Positions 52,279 through 60,357 of a stretch of 64,000 nucleotides of DNA are shown piece after piece. This DNA is from Streptomyces mirabilis (GTDB lineage: Bacteria > Actinomycetota > Actinomycetes > Streptomycetales > Streptomycetaceae), in assembly GCF_039503195.1 (NCBI RefSeq), contig NZ_JBCJKP010000001.1:6448001-6512000 (forward strand). Reading direction: 5' to 3'. Below the pieces are notes generated by a model. The model saw only the letters and a list, made by a program, of their open reading frames with translations. It ran no database searches and was not told the DNA's origin. How positions within the stretch are numbered: position 1 is the stretch's first letter; each line of letters opens with the position of its first letter. The position numbers and the translations under genes were made by a program.

Positions 52279-53553
52279 CTAAACCAGCAGGGGTCCGCCG
52301 CACCGCGGGGTGCCCTCCTTCATCGCGATGAGGTTGGCGACCACGTACGAGATGTCCTTCTGGGAGTGCCACTCGGTCGGGAAGTAGGTGACCAGCCGCG
52401 ACGACTGGAACCGGGCCTCGATCTCGGGCACGAAGGTACGGTACTGGTCGTCCGTGTAGTACCAGAACGAGTTCTCGTTGTAGTGGGCGACGTGCGCCGG
52501 GTTCTGGTGGGCCCCGCGGCCGTCGGAACTCGGCGACATGACGAGGAGCATGCCGCCGGGCGCCAGCAGCCGGTACAGCTCGTTGATCAGCGGCACCTTC
52601 GCGGGCACGTGCTCGAAGAACTCCACCGCCCGCATCAGGCCGACGGAGCCGTCGGGCAGGTCCAGCTTCTCGGGCAGGGTCGCGACGATGTCGACGCCCT
52701 CTTCCGGGCGCTGGTCCACGCCCACGTAGCCGGGCGGCTTCCGGTGGGCCGCGCCGAGGTCCAGCGCGAGCAGTCCGCGCCGCTGGGTCCAGGCGAGGGC
52801 GTTGGCCTCGATGTACTTGTCGTAGAGGGCGACGGTCTCGCGCTGGATGTGCCCGTTGATCTCCGGGTCGCTCTGGGTGTTCGCGGGGTGCACCCGCTGG
52901 AGGTAGAGGCAGCGGTTGATGTGGTGGAAGTCGCCGACGTGGAAGAGGCGACACATCAGGTCCTGGTCGTCCAGCACCGTACGCGCGGCGTCGTACCCGC
53001 CAGCCTTCTCATAGCTGTCCCTGCGGAACGCGCGCACGTGGTTGGGCGCGTACCAGATGTAGGAGACGTTGTGCGGCGTCGGCGCCAGGGAGATGACTTG
53101 GAGCAGCTTGCGGCCGTCGACGTTCACCTCCTCGTACTGCCAGCCGCACGTCTCGTCGAAACGGCTCTCGTCCCGCTTTCCGTCCTCGGTGATCTGCGCG
53201 GTGTTGCTGTAGACGAAAACGGCTTCGGGATGCGCGTCGAACGCCTTGCCGAGCTCCGTCAGGCAGGCCTTGGCCAGGAGATCGTCGTGGTCGAGTTCCA
53301 CGAGGATCTCGCCGCGCGTCAGTTCACAGGCCCTGCGCTTGGCCGCGCCGACGCCGCGGAGGTCGTCCGCGATCTCCACCCGGACCCTGTGGTCGGGTCG
53401 CTCCGGCCGCCACCGGGCGCCGTTGTTGAGCAGGACGATCCACTCCCAGTCCGAACAGGTCTGCGCCTGCAAGGTCGCCAGGCACTCGTCGAGAAAACGT
53501 GGCTGGTGGCTGGGCGTGAAGACGGAGAACCTCGGAGTCGCGGTCGACGTCAT
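52279..53553 (-). CDS. GT2 glycosyltransferase fused to a SAM-methyltransferase-like domain
   Basis: 424 residues. Residues 6-235 are a GT2 domain (FSVFTPSHQPRFLDECLATL, EILVELDHDDLL as the DxD motif, GGYDAARTVLDDQDLMCRLF). Residues about 265-405 look like a class I methyltransferase (LALDLGAAHRKPPGYVGVDQ, DLPDGSVGLMRAVEFFEHVP, INELYRLLAPGGMLLV). Motif I reads LDLGAAHR rather than LdlGcG, so SAM binding is plausible but altered. It may add and methylate a sugar on a cell-surface glycan. Its start overlaps the TPR gene stop (ATGA). Confidence 0.82.
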   Translation of the reverse strand: MTSTATPRFSVFTPSHQPRFLDECLATLQAQTCSDWEWIVLLNNGARWRPERPDHRVRVEIADDLRGVGAAKRRACELTRGEILVELDHDDLLAKACLTELGKAFDAHPEAVFVYSNTAQITEDGKRDESRFDETCGWQYEEVNVDGRKLLQVISLAPTPHNVSYIWYAPNHVRAFRRDSYEKAGGYDAARTVLDDQDLMCRLFHVGDFHHINRCLYLQRVHPANTQSDPEINGHIQRETVALYDKYIEANALAWTQRRGLLALDLGAAHRKPPGYVGVDQRPEEGVDIVATLPEKLDLPDGSVGLMRAVEFFEHVPAKVPLINELYRLLAPGGMLLVMSPSSDGRGAHQNPAHVAHYNENSFWYYTDDQYRTFVPEIEARFQSSRLVTYFPTEWHSQKDISYVVANLIAMKEGTPRCGGPLLV

Positions 53554-54176
53554 CTGGTGCTCCCTGCTTGGCTCGATGTCGGGGAAGGGGTTACGGAATT
53601 GCGAAAGGGTTCCGGTACTTGGGAATGCAGTGAGGGGTCGGCCGCGACGGCACGACGGAATGCTTCCCCGGCCTCTTCGTCGCGGTCCTTTTCCGCCAGG
53701 ATGTCACCGAGTTGCAGATAGGCCGTGGCGGCCTTCGGGTCGGCGGCGATGCACTTCTTCAGGAGTCCGATGGCCCGGTCGGGGTCGCTCGACTTCAGCA
53801 GGATGGCCTCGTTGAAGAGAGCCGACGTGAACGACGGATCGATCTCCAAGGCCTTGTCGTAGGCTGTACGGGCGTCGTCCGGCATGCCGTCCTGCTGCCC
53901 GATGACGCCCAGGTTGTACCAGGCGACCTTGTTGCGAGGGTCCAGTTTCAGCAGCCGCCTGTAGGTATCGGCCGCCCCCTTGGAGTCGTGGATCTCACTC
54001 TGTTGCAGAAGAGCGGTCTGCATGAGCACTTCGACCTGATGGCGCTGCGCCAAGGTTCCTGGCGCGGACTTGGATTCCGTGGCCGGGGTCGGATGGGGCT
54101 GAATCGCCCAGACGGTCACGCCTGTGGCAACGGCCAGCGTTCCGGCGAGGCCTGCCCACAATCGCCTACGTTTCAC
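53550..54176 (-). CDS. Membrane-anchored TPR protein
   Basis: 208 residues. A short signal-anchor (LWAGLAGTLAVATGVTVWAI) is followed by an outside Pro/Thr linker. Three to four TPRs follow: TYRRLLKLDPRNKVAWYNLG, AYDKALEIDPSFTSALFNEA and AYLQLGDILAEKDRDEEAGE. It is translationally coupled to the downstream GT-methyltransferase fusion. It probably scaffolds that enzyme or its substrate at the membrane, which is inference. Confidence 0.8.
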   Translation of the reverse strand: MKRRRLWAGLAGTLAVATGVTVWAIQPHPTPATESKSAPGTLAQRHQVEVLMQTALLQQSEIHDSKGAADTYRRLLKLDPRNKVAWYNLGVIGQQDGMPDDARTAYDKALEIDPSFTSALFNEAILLKSSDPDRAIGLLKKCIAADPKAATAYLQLGDILAEKDRDEEAGEAFRRAVAADPSLHSQVPEPFRNSVTPSPTSSQAGSTR

Positions 54177-54777
54177 TTGGTCACATCTCGTGGAATAGTG
54201 AGGGACGGATGGATGCGGCTGATCTCAGACGGCCGATAGCGAAAGACCGCGGCGTTGCCAGCGGTACCGGATTCCGAACCACCGTCATCTTCGCCGACGT
54301 TACGAGGCTGTCCTGGCGAGCTGCCAGGCGGCAGGCGCTTGGGGTTTGCAGACCACCCGAATGCCCTCTTCATCCTCTGATAGGCCATCATCACCGCGCT
54401 CACACCGAGGCACGACGGCCGGAAGGGACTCGACCTGTCGGAGTTCGACGTCGACTTCCCGCTCACTTCCGCGGAACAGCCGGTGCGCGAGGGTTCTGAC
54501 ACCGGCTTCCAGGTTCTGGACGTGCGCGAGCCGGCCGCGGCGAGCCGATGCCCACTGGTTGTGCGACGCCTTGGTGGTCGTCCCGGCCGGGCGCGACGAA
54601 CGGCTCCGCCGCTTTCGTCAGCCGGACGATCCCTTCACCCTCGCCCGGCTGCACCCGAAGATCCCGCCACCGCATCCGGCGAGCACCCCCCGAGGTCACG
54701 CATTTTCCCCGCTCGCCGCCCGCTCCACCGATGCCTCCCAGCCGCCCGAACCGGCCTGACCCAGGGCCGATGGTGGC
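54177..54777. other. Degraded interval between the TPR gene and the vWA pseudogene
   Basis: Apart from the PEP carboxykinase-like fragment at 54423-54466, frames here are short and mutually inconsistent. One plus-strand stretch from about 54547 (HWLCDALVVVPAGRDERLRR) reads like protein but has neither start nor recognisable family. The interval looks like an accumulation of gene remnants plus the upstream region of the 53550-54176 gene. Confidence 0.45.
54423..54466 (+). pseudogene. PEP carboxykinase C-terminal fragment
   Basis: These 44 bases match pckG 45177-45220 at 38 positions and keep the reading frame: KGLDLSEFDVDFPLT here against [15 protein letters not shown] in the enzyme. Weaker similarity runs on to about 54491. 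Nothing else of the gene is present. It is either a stray fragment of a paralogue or of this locus. Confidence 0.55.
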
Positions 54778-55690
54778 TCATTGCGAGCGGCCGCGGTCCT
54801 CCAGATGACGCGTGTGCGACTCATGGCGCCGGGCCTCGACCTCCCGCAGGGCCGCCGCGAGCCGGTCCGCCTCCTCGTGCAGCAGGGTGAGCTGGCGCTC
54901 CAGGTGGCGCTCCGGCGGTTCGGTGCCGGGCGTCAGCCGGGTCCACCACCGTGTGCGTACGTAGGTGTCGACGGCCTCGGGAATGTCCTGCCGTACGGCA
55001 CGGGACAGCCCGTGCACGCCCTCCGGGTCCCGCGCGATCACCTCGGCGACCCAGCCGGGATCCAGCGCGGTCAGGAGCTCGGCCAGTTCGGTGAGCCGGC
55101 CCGCCGCCGCCGGGGGTGGTTCCACATCGTCCAGATACTCCCGCAGGCGGCCGAAGTCGCCACGTAGCTCCTCCAACTGGGCCGAGGGATCCGGGAAGTC
55201 CGGCAGCGGCGGCCGCTCCGGCGGGGCGATCAGGGCGCCCGCCCCGTACAGCCCCGCGACGACGACCGGCCAGTACGGGCCCGCGACCCCCGCGAAGGTG
55301 AGGGCCGGACCGATGAGCCCGCAGGCGCTGCCGATGAGGTTCCAGGCGCCGTCGAGCGAACCCTTGCGGGCATCGAGGAGGCGGCCGGTCGGCGATGTGC
55401 TGGAGCTCGCCCCGGTCGGAGTCGCCGAACAGGATCGGGAAGACCGGGATCTCCTTCTGCCCGCCCGGCAGCCGACCGTAGAAGCCGTCGAAGTCCTGGG
55501 GGGTCGGCGCCGCTCGTGTTCTCGCCGTCCGTCATCAGCACGATCGACGTGAACGTGTCGCCGCCCGCGCCCAGATGCTCGTACGCCTTCTCCAGCGACG
55601 TGTAGATCGCGGTGTTGCCGGAGGCGCTGAGAGCCCGCACAGAGCCCTCCGTGTCGGGGGGGACTGGCAGTACCAGGCTGTGGCGGCGCC
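54778..55690 (-). pseudogene. von Willebrand A-domain protein, 5'-truncated and frameshifted
   Basis: Minus-strand frames join as: EGSVRALSASGNTAIYTSLE and TFTSIVLMTDGENTSGA (second half of a vWA domain). After a one-base shift at a C6 run (near 55498-55503) comes DFDGFYGRLPGGQKEIPVFP with ILFGDSDRGELQHIADR. After a second shift near 55385 comes RLLDARKGSLDGAWNLIGSA. A membrane segment (YWPVVVAGLYGAGALIA) and a long helical tail run to the stop at 54778. The N-terminal MIDAS half is missing and the upstream side is occupied by a divergent XRE gene. This is a dead gene whose C-terminal part is still readable. Confidence 0.7.
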
Positions 55691-55709
55691 GGGGGAGCAC
55701 CATGGAGGG

Positions 55710-56576
55710 GTGAGCCAACGAGACCCTCGCGAGCACGGAGAGCTCGGTACCGCGCTGCGGTACTGGCGCGACCGGACCACACCCCAGGAGGCCGGGCTGC
55801 CGAGGGGCGGCGCGCGGCGGGCGCCCGGACTGCGCAGGGAGGAGCTGGCGCAGCTCGCCGGGCTCTCGGTGGACTATGTCACCCGCCTCGAACAGGGCCG
55901 CGCCACCGCCCCCTCCGGCCAGGTGGTCGGCGCGCTCGCCCGCGCCCTGCGCCTGTCGGAGCCCGAGCGCGGCCACCTCTACCGGCTGGCCGGGCAGGCC
56001 CCGCCCGCGGCCGGACACATCTCGCAGCACATCCCGCCGAGCGTGCAGCGCCTCCTGGACCAGCTGAGTCAGTCCCCGATCGGGGTCCACGACGCGGCGT
56101 ACAACCTCATCTCGTGGAACCCGCTGTGGGCCGCGCTGGCGGGGGACCCGTCCGGGTGGCGCGGGCGGGAACGCAACTACGTGTGGCGGCAGTTCACGGG
56201 CCTGCCCAGCCGGACCACGCACACCCCGGAGCAGAAGCAGAGGCTGCGCACGGCCCTGGTGTCGGATCTTCGGTCCGCCACCGCCCGTTATCCCGGCGAC
56301 CGGGGGCTGCGTTCGCTGATCGCGGATCTGCGGCGGGAGAGCGAGCCGTTCCGTGAGCTGTGGGCCTCGCACGCGGTCGGGTTCCACAAGGCCGACACCA
56401 AGACGGTCCACCATCCCGAGGTGGGGACGATCCTCCTGGACTGCGACACGCTCGCGGTGCCGGGCGGGGACCTGCGGATCACGATCTGCTCGGCCGCGCC
56501 GGGCACGGCGGCGGCGCGGCAACTGGCGCTGCTCGCGACGCTCGGGTTGCAGACGACAGCCACTGCCCTTGGCTGA
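55710..56576 (+). CDS. XRE-family regulator with MmyB-like ligand domain
   Basis: About 288 residues. The N-terminal helix-turn-helix is GLRREELAQLAGLSVDYVTR, then LEQGRATAPSGQVVGALARA. The MmyB-type C-terminal domain follows (VHDAAYNLISWNPLWAALAG, NYVWRQFTGLPSRTTHTPEQ, VGFHKADTKTVHHPEVGTIL). Such regulators control nearby oxidoreductases or exporters in actinobacteria and may bind fatty acids. GTG 55710 has GGAGGGG almost abutting it, so GTG 55680 is a possible alternative start. Confidence 0.85.
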   Translation: MSQRDPREHGELGTALRYWRDRTTPQEAGLPRGGARRAPGLRREELAQLAGLSVDYVTRLEQGRATAPSGQVVGALARALRLSEPERGHLYRLAGQAPPAAGHISQHIPPSVQRLLDQLSQSPIGVHDAAYNLISWNPLWAALAGDPSGWRGRERNYVWRQFTGLPSRTTHTPEQKQRLRTALVSDLRSATARYPGDRGLRSLIADLRRESEPFRELWASHAVGFHKADTKTVHHPEVGTILLDCDTLAVPGGDLRITICSAAPGTAAARQLALLATLGLQTTATALG

Positions 56577-56668
56577 CCGACGGGTGTGTGGCACCCGGTC
56601 CGCACGTCGCTGCGGGTGCGCGCGGACCGGGGCCGTACAGGGGGAGCCCGAGGGCTCGGACGCGGCTC

Positions 56669-57088
56669 TCAGCGAGCCGCGAGTTCGCGGGGTTCGGCGG
56701 CCGGGGCGTGGGCGTCCATGCGCTCGGCGGCCAGGATCGCGACCGCGGTGTCCGCGCGGGACGCGGCGACGACGAGGGCACGGCCGGCGAGGGCATGGGC
56801 CCGCTGGTGGAGAGCGGCGACGTGCGGCTCGCGCACGGCGGCGCCCGACGACGCGCGGACCGGCGCCACTCCTCCCCGCAGCCGCGCCACCTGCTCGGCG
56901 AGCCTCTCGGCCGCCGCGTCCAGGTCGGCGGACGGCCCGATCGCGCGGATCTCGTCGGTCACCGCGAGGAGCGCCGCGAGGTGTCCGGCGAGCTGGATGT
57001 CCAGCTCCTCCTCGCGCGACCGGTGGGGAAAGTCGGAGGGGGTGCCGGCCGTCGTGTGGACCGACTTGGTGCGGATCGGTTCGTACAT
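56669..57088 (-). CDS. Hypothetical helical protein, 139 aa
   Basis: All-helical, Ala-rich: DIQLAGHLAALLAVTDEIRA, LDAAAERLAEQVARLRGGVA and REPHVAALHQRAHALAGRAL. It opens MYEPIRTKSVHTTAG. Similar small proteins sit next to the aminotransferase gene in other streptomycetes; I have a low-certainty memory of a 'SCO4983-type' family. No function is known to me. ATG 57088 has AGGAGG-like sequence upstream. Confidence 0.65.
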   Translation of the reverse strand: MYEPIRTKSVHTTAGTPSDFPHRSREEELDIQLAGHLAALLAVTDEIRAIGPSADLDAAAERLAEQVARLRGGVAPVRASSGAAVREPHVAALHQRAHALAGRALVVAASRADTAVAILAAERMDAHAPAAEPRELAAR

Positions 57089-57192
57089 GGGGACGGCCTC
57101 CTGTGCTCTTTCAGGAAGCCATCCTAGCTTGGATTTCGTCTAAAGTTGAGCCATGTCGCGCATCTTGTCGTCCCGCGCACACTGTGTGAGCG

Positions 57193-58403
57193 TCACGGCT
57201 GGCTGTAACCGTCCAGGAAGTTCCCGATCCGGGTCACCGCGTCGGTCAGATCGCCCACGCTCGGCAGGGTGACCACCCGGAAGTGGTCCGATTCGGGCCA
57301 GTTGAAGCCGGTCCCCTGGACGACCATGATCTTCTCTCGGCGGAGCAGGTCGAGGACCATCCGGCGGTCGTCCTTGATCTTGAAGACCTTCGGGTCGAGC
57401 CGGGGAAGAGGTAGAGCGCGCCCTTGGGTTTCACGCAACTCACGCCCGGGATCTGGGTCAGCAGCTCGTAGGCGACGTCCCGCTGTTCCTTGAGTCGGCC
57501 GCCGGGCAGCACCAGGTCGTTGATCGTCTGCCGCCCGCTGAGCGCCGCGACCACGCCGTGCTGACCGGGCATGTTCGCGCACAGGCGCATGTTCGCGAGG
57601 ATCGTCAGGCCCTCGATATAGGAGTCGGCGTGCGCACGGGGGCCGGAGATCGACATCCAGCCGACCCGGTAGCCCGCCACCCGGTACGCCTTCGACATGC
57701 CGTTGAAGGTGAGGGTGAGCAGGTCGGGCGCGACCGAGGCGGTCGGGGTGTGCGTGGCGCCGTCGTAGAGGATCTTGTCGTAGATCTCGTCCGAGCAGAC
57801 CAGGAGGTTGTGGCGGCGGGCGATGTCGGTGAGCCCGCGCAGCATCGCCTCGTCGTACACCGCGCCCGTCGGGTTGTTCGGGTTGATGATGACGATCGCC
57901 TTGGTGCGGTCGGTGACCTTGCGCTCCACGTCCGCGAGGTCGGGCATCCAGTCCGACTGCTCGTCGCAGTGGTAGTGCACGGCGGTGCCGCCGGACAGGG
58001 ACACGGCGGCGGTCCACAGCGGGTAGTCCGGCGCCGGTACGAGGACCTCGTCACCGTCGTCCAGCAGGCCCTGCATCGCCATGACGATCAGCTCGGACAC
58101 GCCGTTGCCGATGAAGACGTGCTCGACGTCGGTCTCGATGCCGAGGGTCTGGTTGTGCATCACGACGGCGCGGCGGGCGGCGAGCAGGCCCTTCGCGTCG
58201 CCGTAGCCGTGCGCCGTCGACACGTTCCGGAGGATGTCCTCCAGGATCTCGGGCGGGCACTCGAACCCGAACGCGGCCGGGTTGCCGGTGTTCAGCTTGA
58301 GGATCCGATGCCCCGCCGCTTCCAGCCGCATCGCCTCCTCGAGCACCGGGCCCCGGATCTCGTAACAGACGTTGGCGAGCTTGGTCGACTGGATCACCTG
58401 CAT
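57193..58403 (-). pseudogene. AlaA-like PLP aminotransferase interrupted by a one-base shift
   Basis: From ATG 58403 the protein reads MQVIQSTKLANVCYEIRGPV, then LNTGNPAAFGFECPPEILED, VIINPNNPTGAVYDEAMLRG, SDEIYDKILYDGA and GMSKAYRVAGYRVGWM (PLP lysine). At about 57401-57405, after KPKGALYLFP, the frame must shift by one base at a CCCCGG run. It then continues with LDPKVFKIKDDRRMVLDLLR, IMVVQGTGFNWPESDHFRVV and TLP to the stop at 57193. The lost part carries the substrate-carboxylate arginine (FRVVTLP). Full length would be about 403 residues, normal for alanine-synthesising transaminase. Either a true mutation or a sequence error. Confidence 0.85.
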
Positions 58404-58531
58404 GACGGTGAGCTTACGGCCGCGTAACGCTCGGCGGGGGGTGTTTTCCACCACGTGAGACGTGGCGTTTTGGGTGGCTTTATTCCCCGGCGTTGTGCCG
58501 TAAGCCCTTGCAGTCCCTAGAATCCGCGCCG

Positions 58532-59224
58532 ATGTCCTGGCAGAACGGTGAGACCGAGGCCGAGCCGGGGGTGTACCTCCCGAGTGGCGGCGGCGAGGCG
58601 CCCCCGGCGTACGAGGCGTACGCGGATCCGGCGGCGGCGCACGGCTGGCAGGACGCGTACGACGGGGCGGGTGCGTACGACGGGCCGGGTGTGCGGACGG
58701 CCGATGGCGACGAGCCGGGGGCGGGCGGCGACGGCGCCGTGGCGCGTTCCGGGGCCGGCCGCCGTGACGGCTCGCGGCGCCGCCGCCGGAAGCGGCTCCC
58801 GCGGCGGCGGGTGGCGGTGGCGGGCGGCGCGGTGTGCGCGGTCGTCCTCGGCGCGGTGGTCGTGGGACTGTTCGACTCCGGGTCGTCCGGGGGCTCCTCG
58901 CCCTCGGGGTGGAGCGACGGTGACGGCCGGGGCGCGTCCGCGTCCCCGGAGCCGACGGCTTCCGCGGGTGGCGCGACCGCCGGCGCGGCGGAGACGACGC
59001 CGGGCGACTCGCCCGCCGCCTCCGGCGCGAGCACCGGGCGGACCTCTCCGGGCGCGTCCGCGTCCACCTCGGCGACGCCGTCGCCGACGGCGCCGCGGTC
59101 CCCGTCGGCCGGGACCCCCACCAGTTCCACCACCCCCACCACCAGCCCCACCGCGACCACGGGTCGCGGTGCCGGCAACGGCAACCCTGGCCACGGTCAG
59201 GGCGCCACCAAGCGGCCGAAGTAG
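58532..59224 (+). CDS. Single-pass membrane protein with Ser/Thr/Pro/Ala-rich outside tail
   Basis: About 230 residues from ATG 58532. A Tyr/Gly/Ala-rich acidic cytoplasmic segment (YLPSGGGEAPPAYEAYADPA) ends in RRRRRKRLPRRR. One transmembrane helix follows (VAVAGGAVCAVVLGAVVVGL), then a long low-complexity outside region of Ser, Thr, Pro and Ala ending QGATKRPK. No catalytic domain. It may be a wall-spanning linker that has lost, or never had, a terminal domain. Confidence 0.6.
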   Translation: MSWQNGETEAEPGVYLPSGGGEAPPAYEAYADPAAAHGWQDAYDGAGAYDGPGVRTADGDEPGAGGDGAVARSGAGRRDGSRRRRRKRLPRRRVAVAGGAVCAVVLGAVVVGLFDSGSSGGSSPSGWSDGDGRGASASPEPTASAGGATAGAAETTPGDSPAASGASTGRTSPGASASTSATPSPTAPRSPSAGTPTSSTTPTTSPTATTGRGAGNGNPGHGQGATKRPK

Positions 59225-59448
59225 CCGCAATCCCCCGGGTTCTGTCCGGGCCACGGCAGACCCCGCGGTGGTGTTCGCCCCCGGTCGCTCGCCCGCCTGG
59301 ACGACACGCCCCGTCCCGCCGCTCCGGCATGCCCATGGCCGGAAACCGCTCCTTGTCGCCCCCGTCCCCTCGATTGACAATGCGCATGACAAAACTGGAA
59401 GTGGCCGGAAGATCTCCGGTCGCCCAAGTCGCAAGAGGGGACCCCCAC

Positions 59449-60336
59449 ATGAGAAAGCCTCTCGTCGCCGCGCTCTTCGCCCTGGTGATCACCGGAGCCG
59501 GCGTGGCACCCGCGGTCGCGGCACCCGCACCCGCGGCGGCGTCCACGTCCGCGTCCGTGTCCGCGGTCAAGGCGGACACGAAGGCGGCGGCGCCGACCCT
59601 CCAGGCCGTCAGCCTCGCCGGGACCGTCGCGCTCAGCAACTGCTCCGGCTCCGTCATCCGCTTCCCCAACTCCGCGGACAGCGACCCGGCGCTCGTGCTC
59701 TCCAACGGCCACTGCCTGGAGACGGGCTTCCCGGAGCCCGGTGAAGTGATCGTCGACCAGGCGTCCAGCCGTACCTTCGGCCTGCTCAACTCCGCCGGCA
59801 CCCGGGTGGCGACCCTGCGGGCCGGCAAGGTCGCGTACTCGACCATGACCGACACGGACGTCACGATCTACCAGCTCACCAGCACCTACACGACGATCAA
59901 GAACTCGTACGGCATCAGCGCGCTGACCGTGCAGGACACGCACCCGACCGTCGGCACCGCCATCACGGTCGCCTCCGGTTACTGGAAGCGGCTCTACAAC
60001 TGCAGCATCGACGGGTTCGCGTACCGCCTCAAGGAGGGCGACTGGACCTGGAAGGACTCCATCCGCTACACCTCCGCCTGCAACACCATCGGCGGCACCT
60101 CGGGCTCGCCGGTCATCGACCAGGCCACCGGCAAGGTCGTCGCCGTCAACAACACCGGTAACGAGGACGGCGAGACCTGCACGGTGAACAACCCCTGCGA
60201 GGTCGACGCGAGCGGCAACGTCACCATTCACCCGGGCATCAACTACGCCGAGGAGACCTACCAGATCCCGGCGTGCTTCACGACCGGCAACAAGCTCAAC
60301 CTGAGCGCGAGCGGATGCACCCTGCCCAAGCCGTGA
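59449..60336 (+). CDS. Secreted trypsin-like serine protease
   Basis: 295 residues from ATG 59449 (AGAGGGG upstream). Signal peptide: KPLVAALFALVITGAGVAPA, cut near AVAAPA. The catalytic triad can be placed: His in VLSNGHCLETG, Asp in DTDVTIYQL and Ser in IGGTSGSPVIDQATG. Disulfide-type cysteine pairs (NCSGSVIRF with GHC) support the S1 chymotrypsin fold. It is an extracellular protease with unknown target, standing alone between a linker protein and the D-amino-acid genes. Confidence 0.88.
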   Translation: MRKPLVAALFALVITGAGVAPAVAAPAPAAASTSASVSAVKADTKAAAPTLQAVSLAGTVALSNCSGSVIRFPNSADSDPALVLSNGHCLETGFPEPGEVIVDQASSRTFGLLNSAGTRVATLRAGKVAYSTMTDTDVTIYQLTSTYTTIKNSYGISALTVQDTHPTVGTAITVASGYWKRLYNCSIDGFAYRLKEGDWTWKDSIRYTSACNTIGGTSGSPVIDQATGKVVAVNNTGNEDGETCTVNNPCEVDASGNVTIHPGINYAEETYQIPACFTTGNKLNLSASGCTLPKP

Positions 60337-60357
60337 CACCTGCGCGACGGCGGGCGG

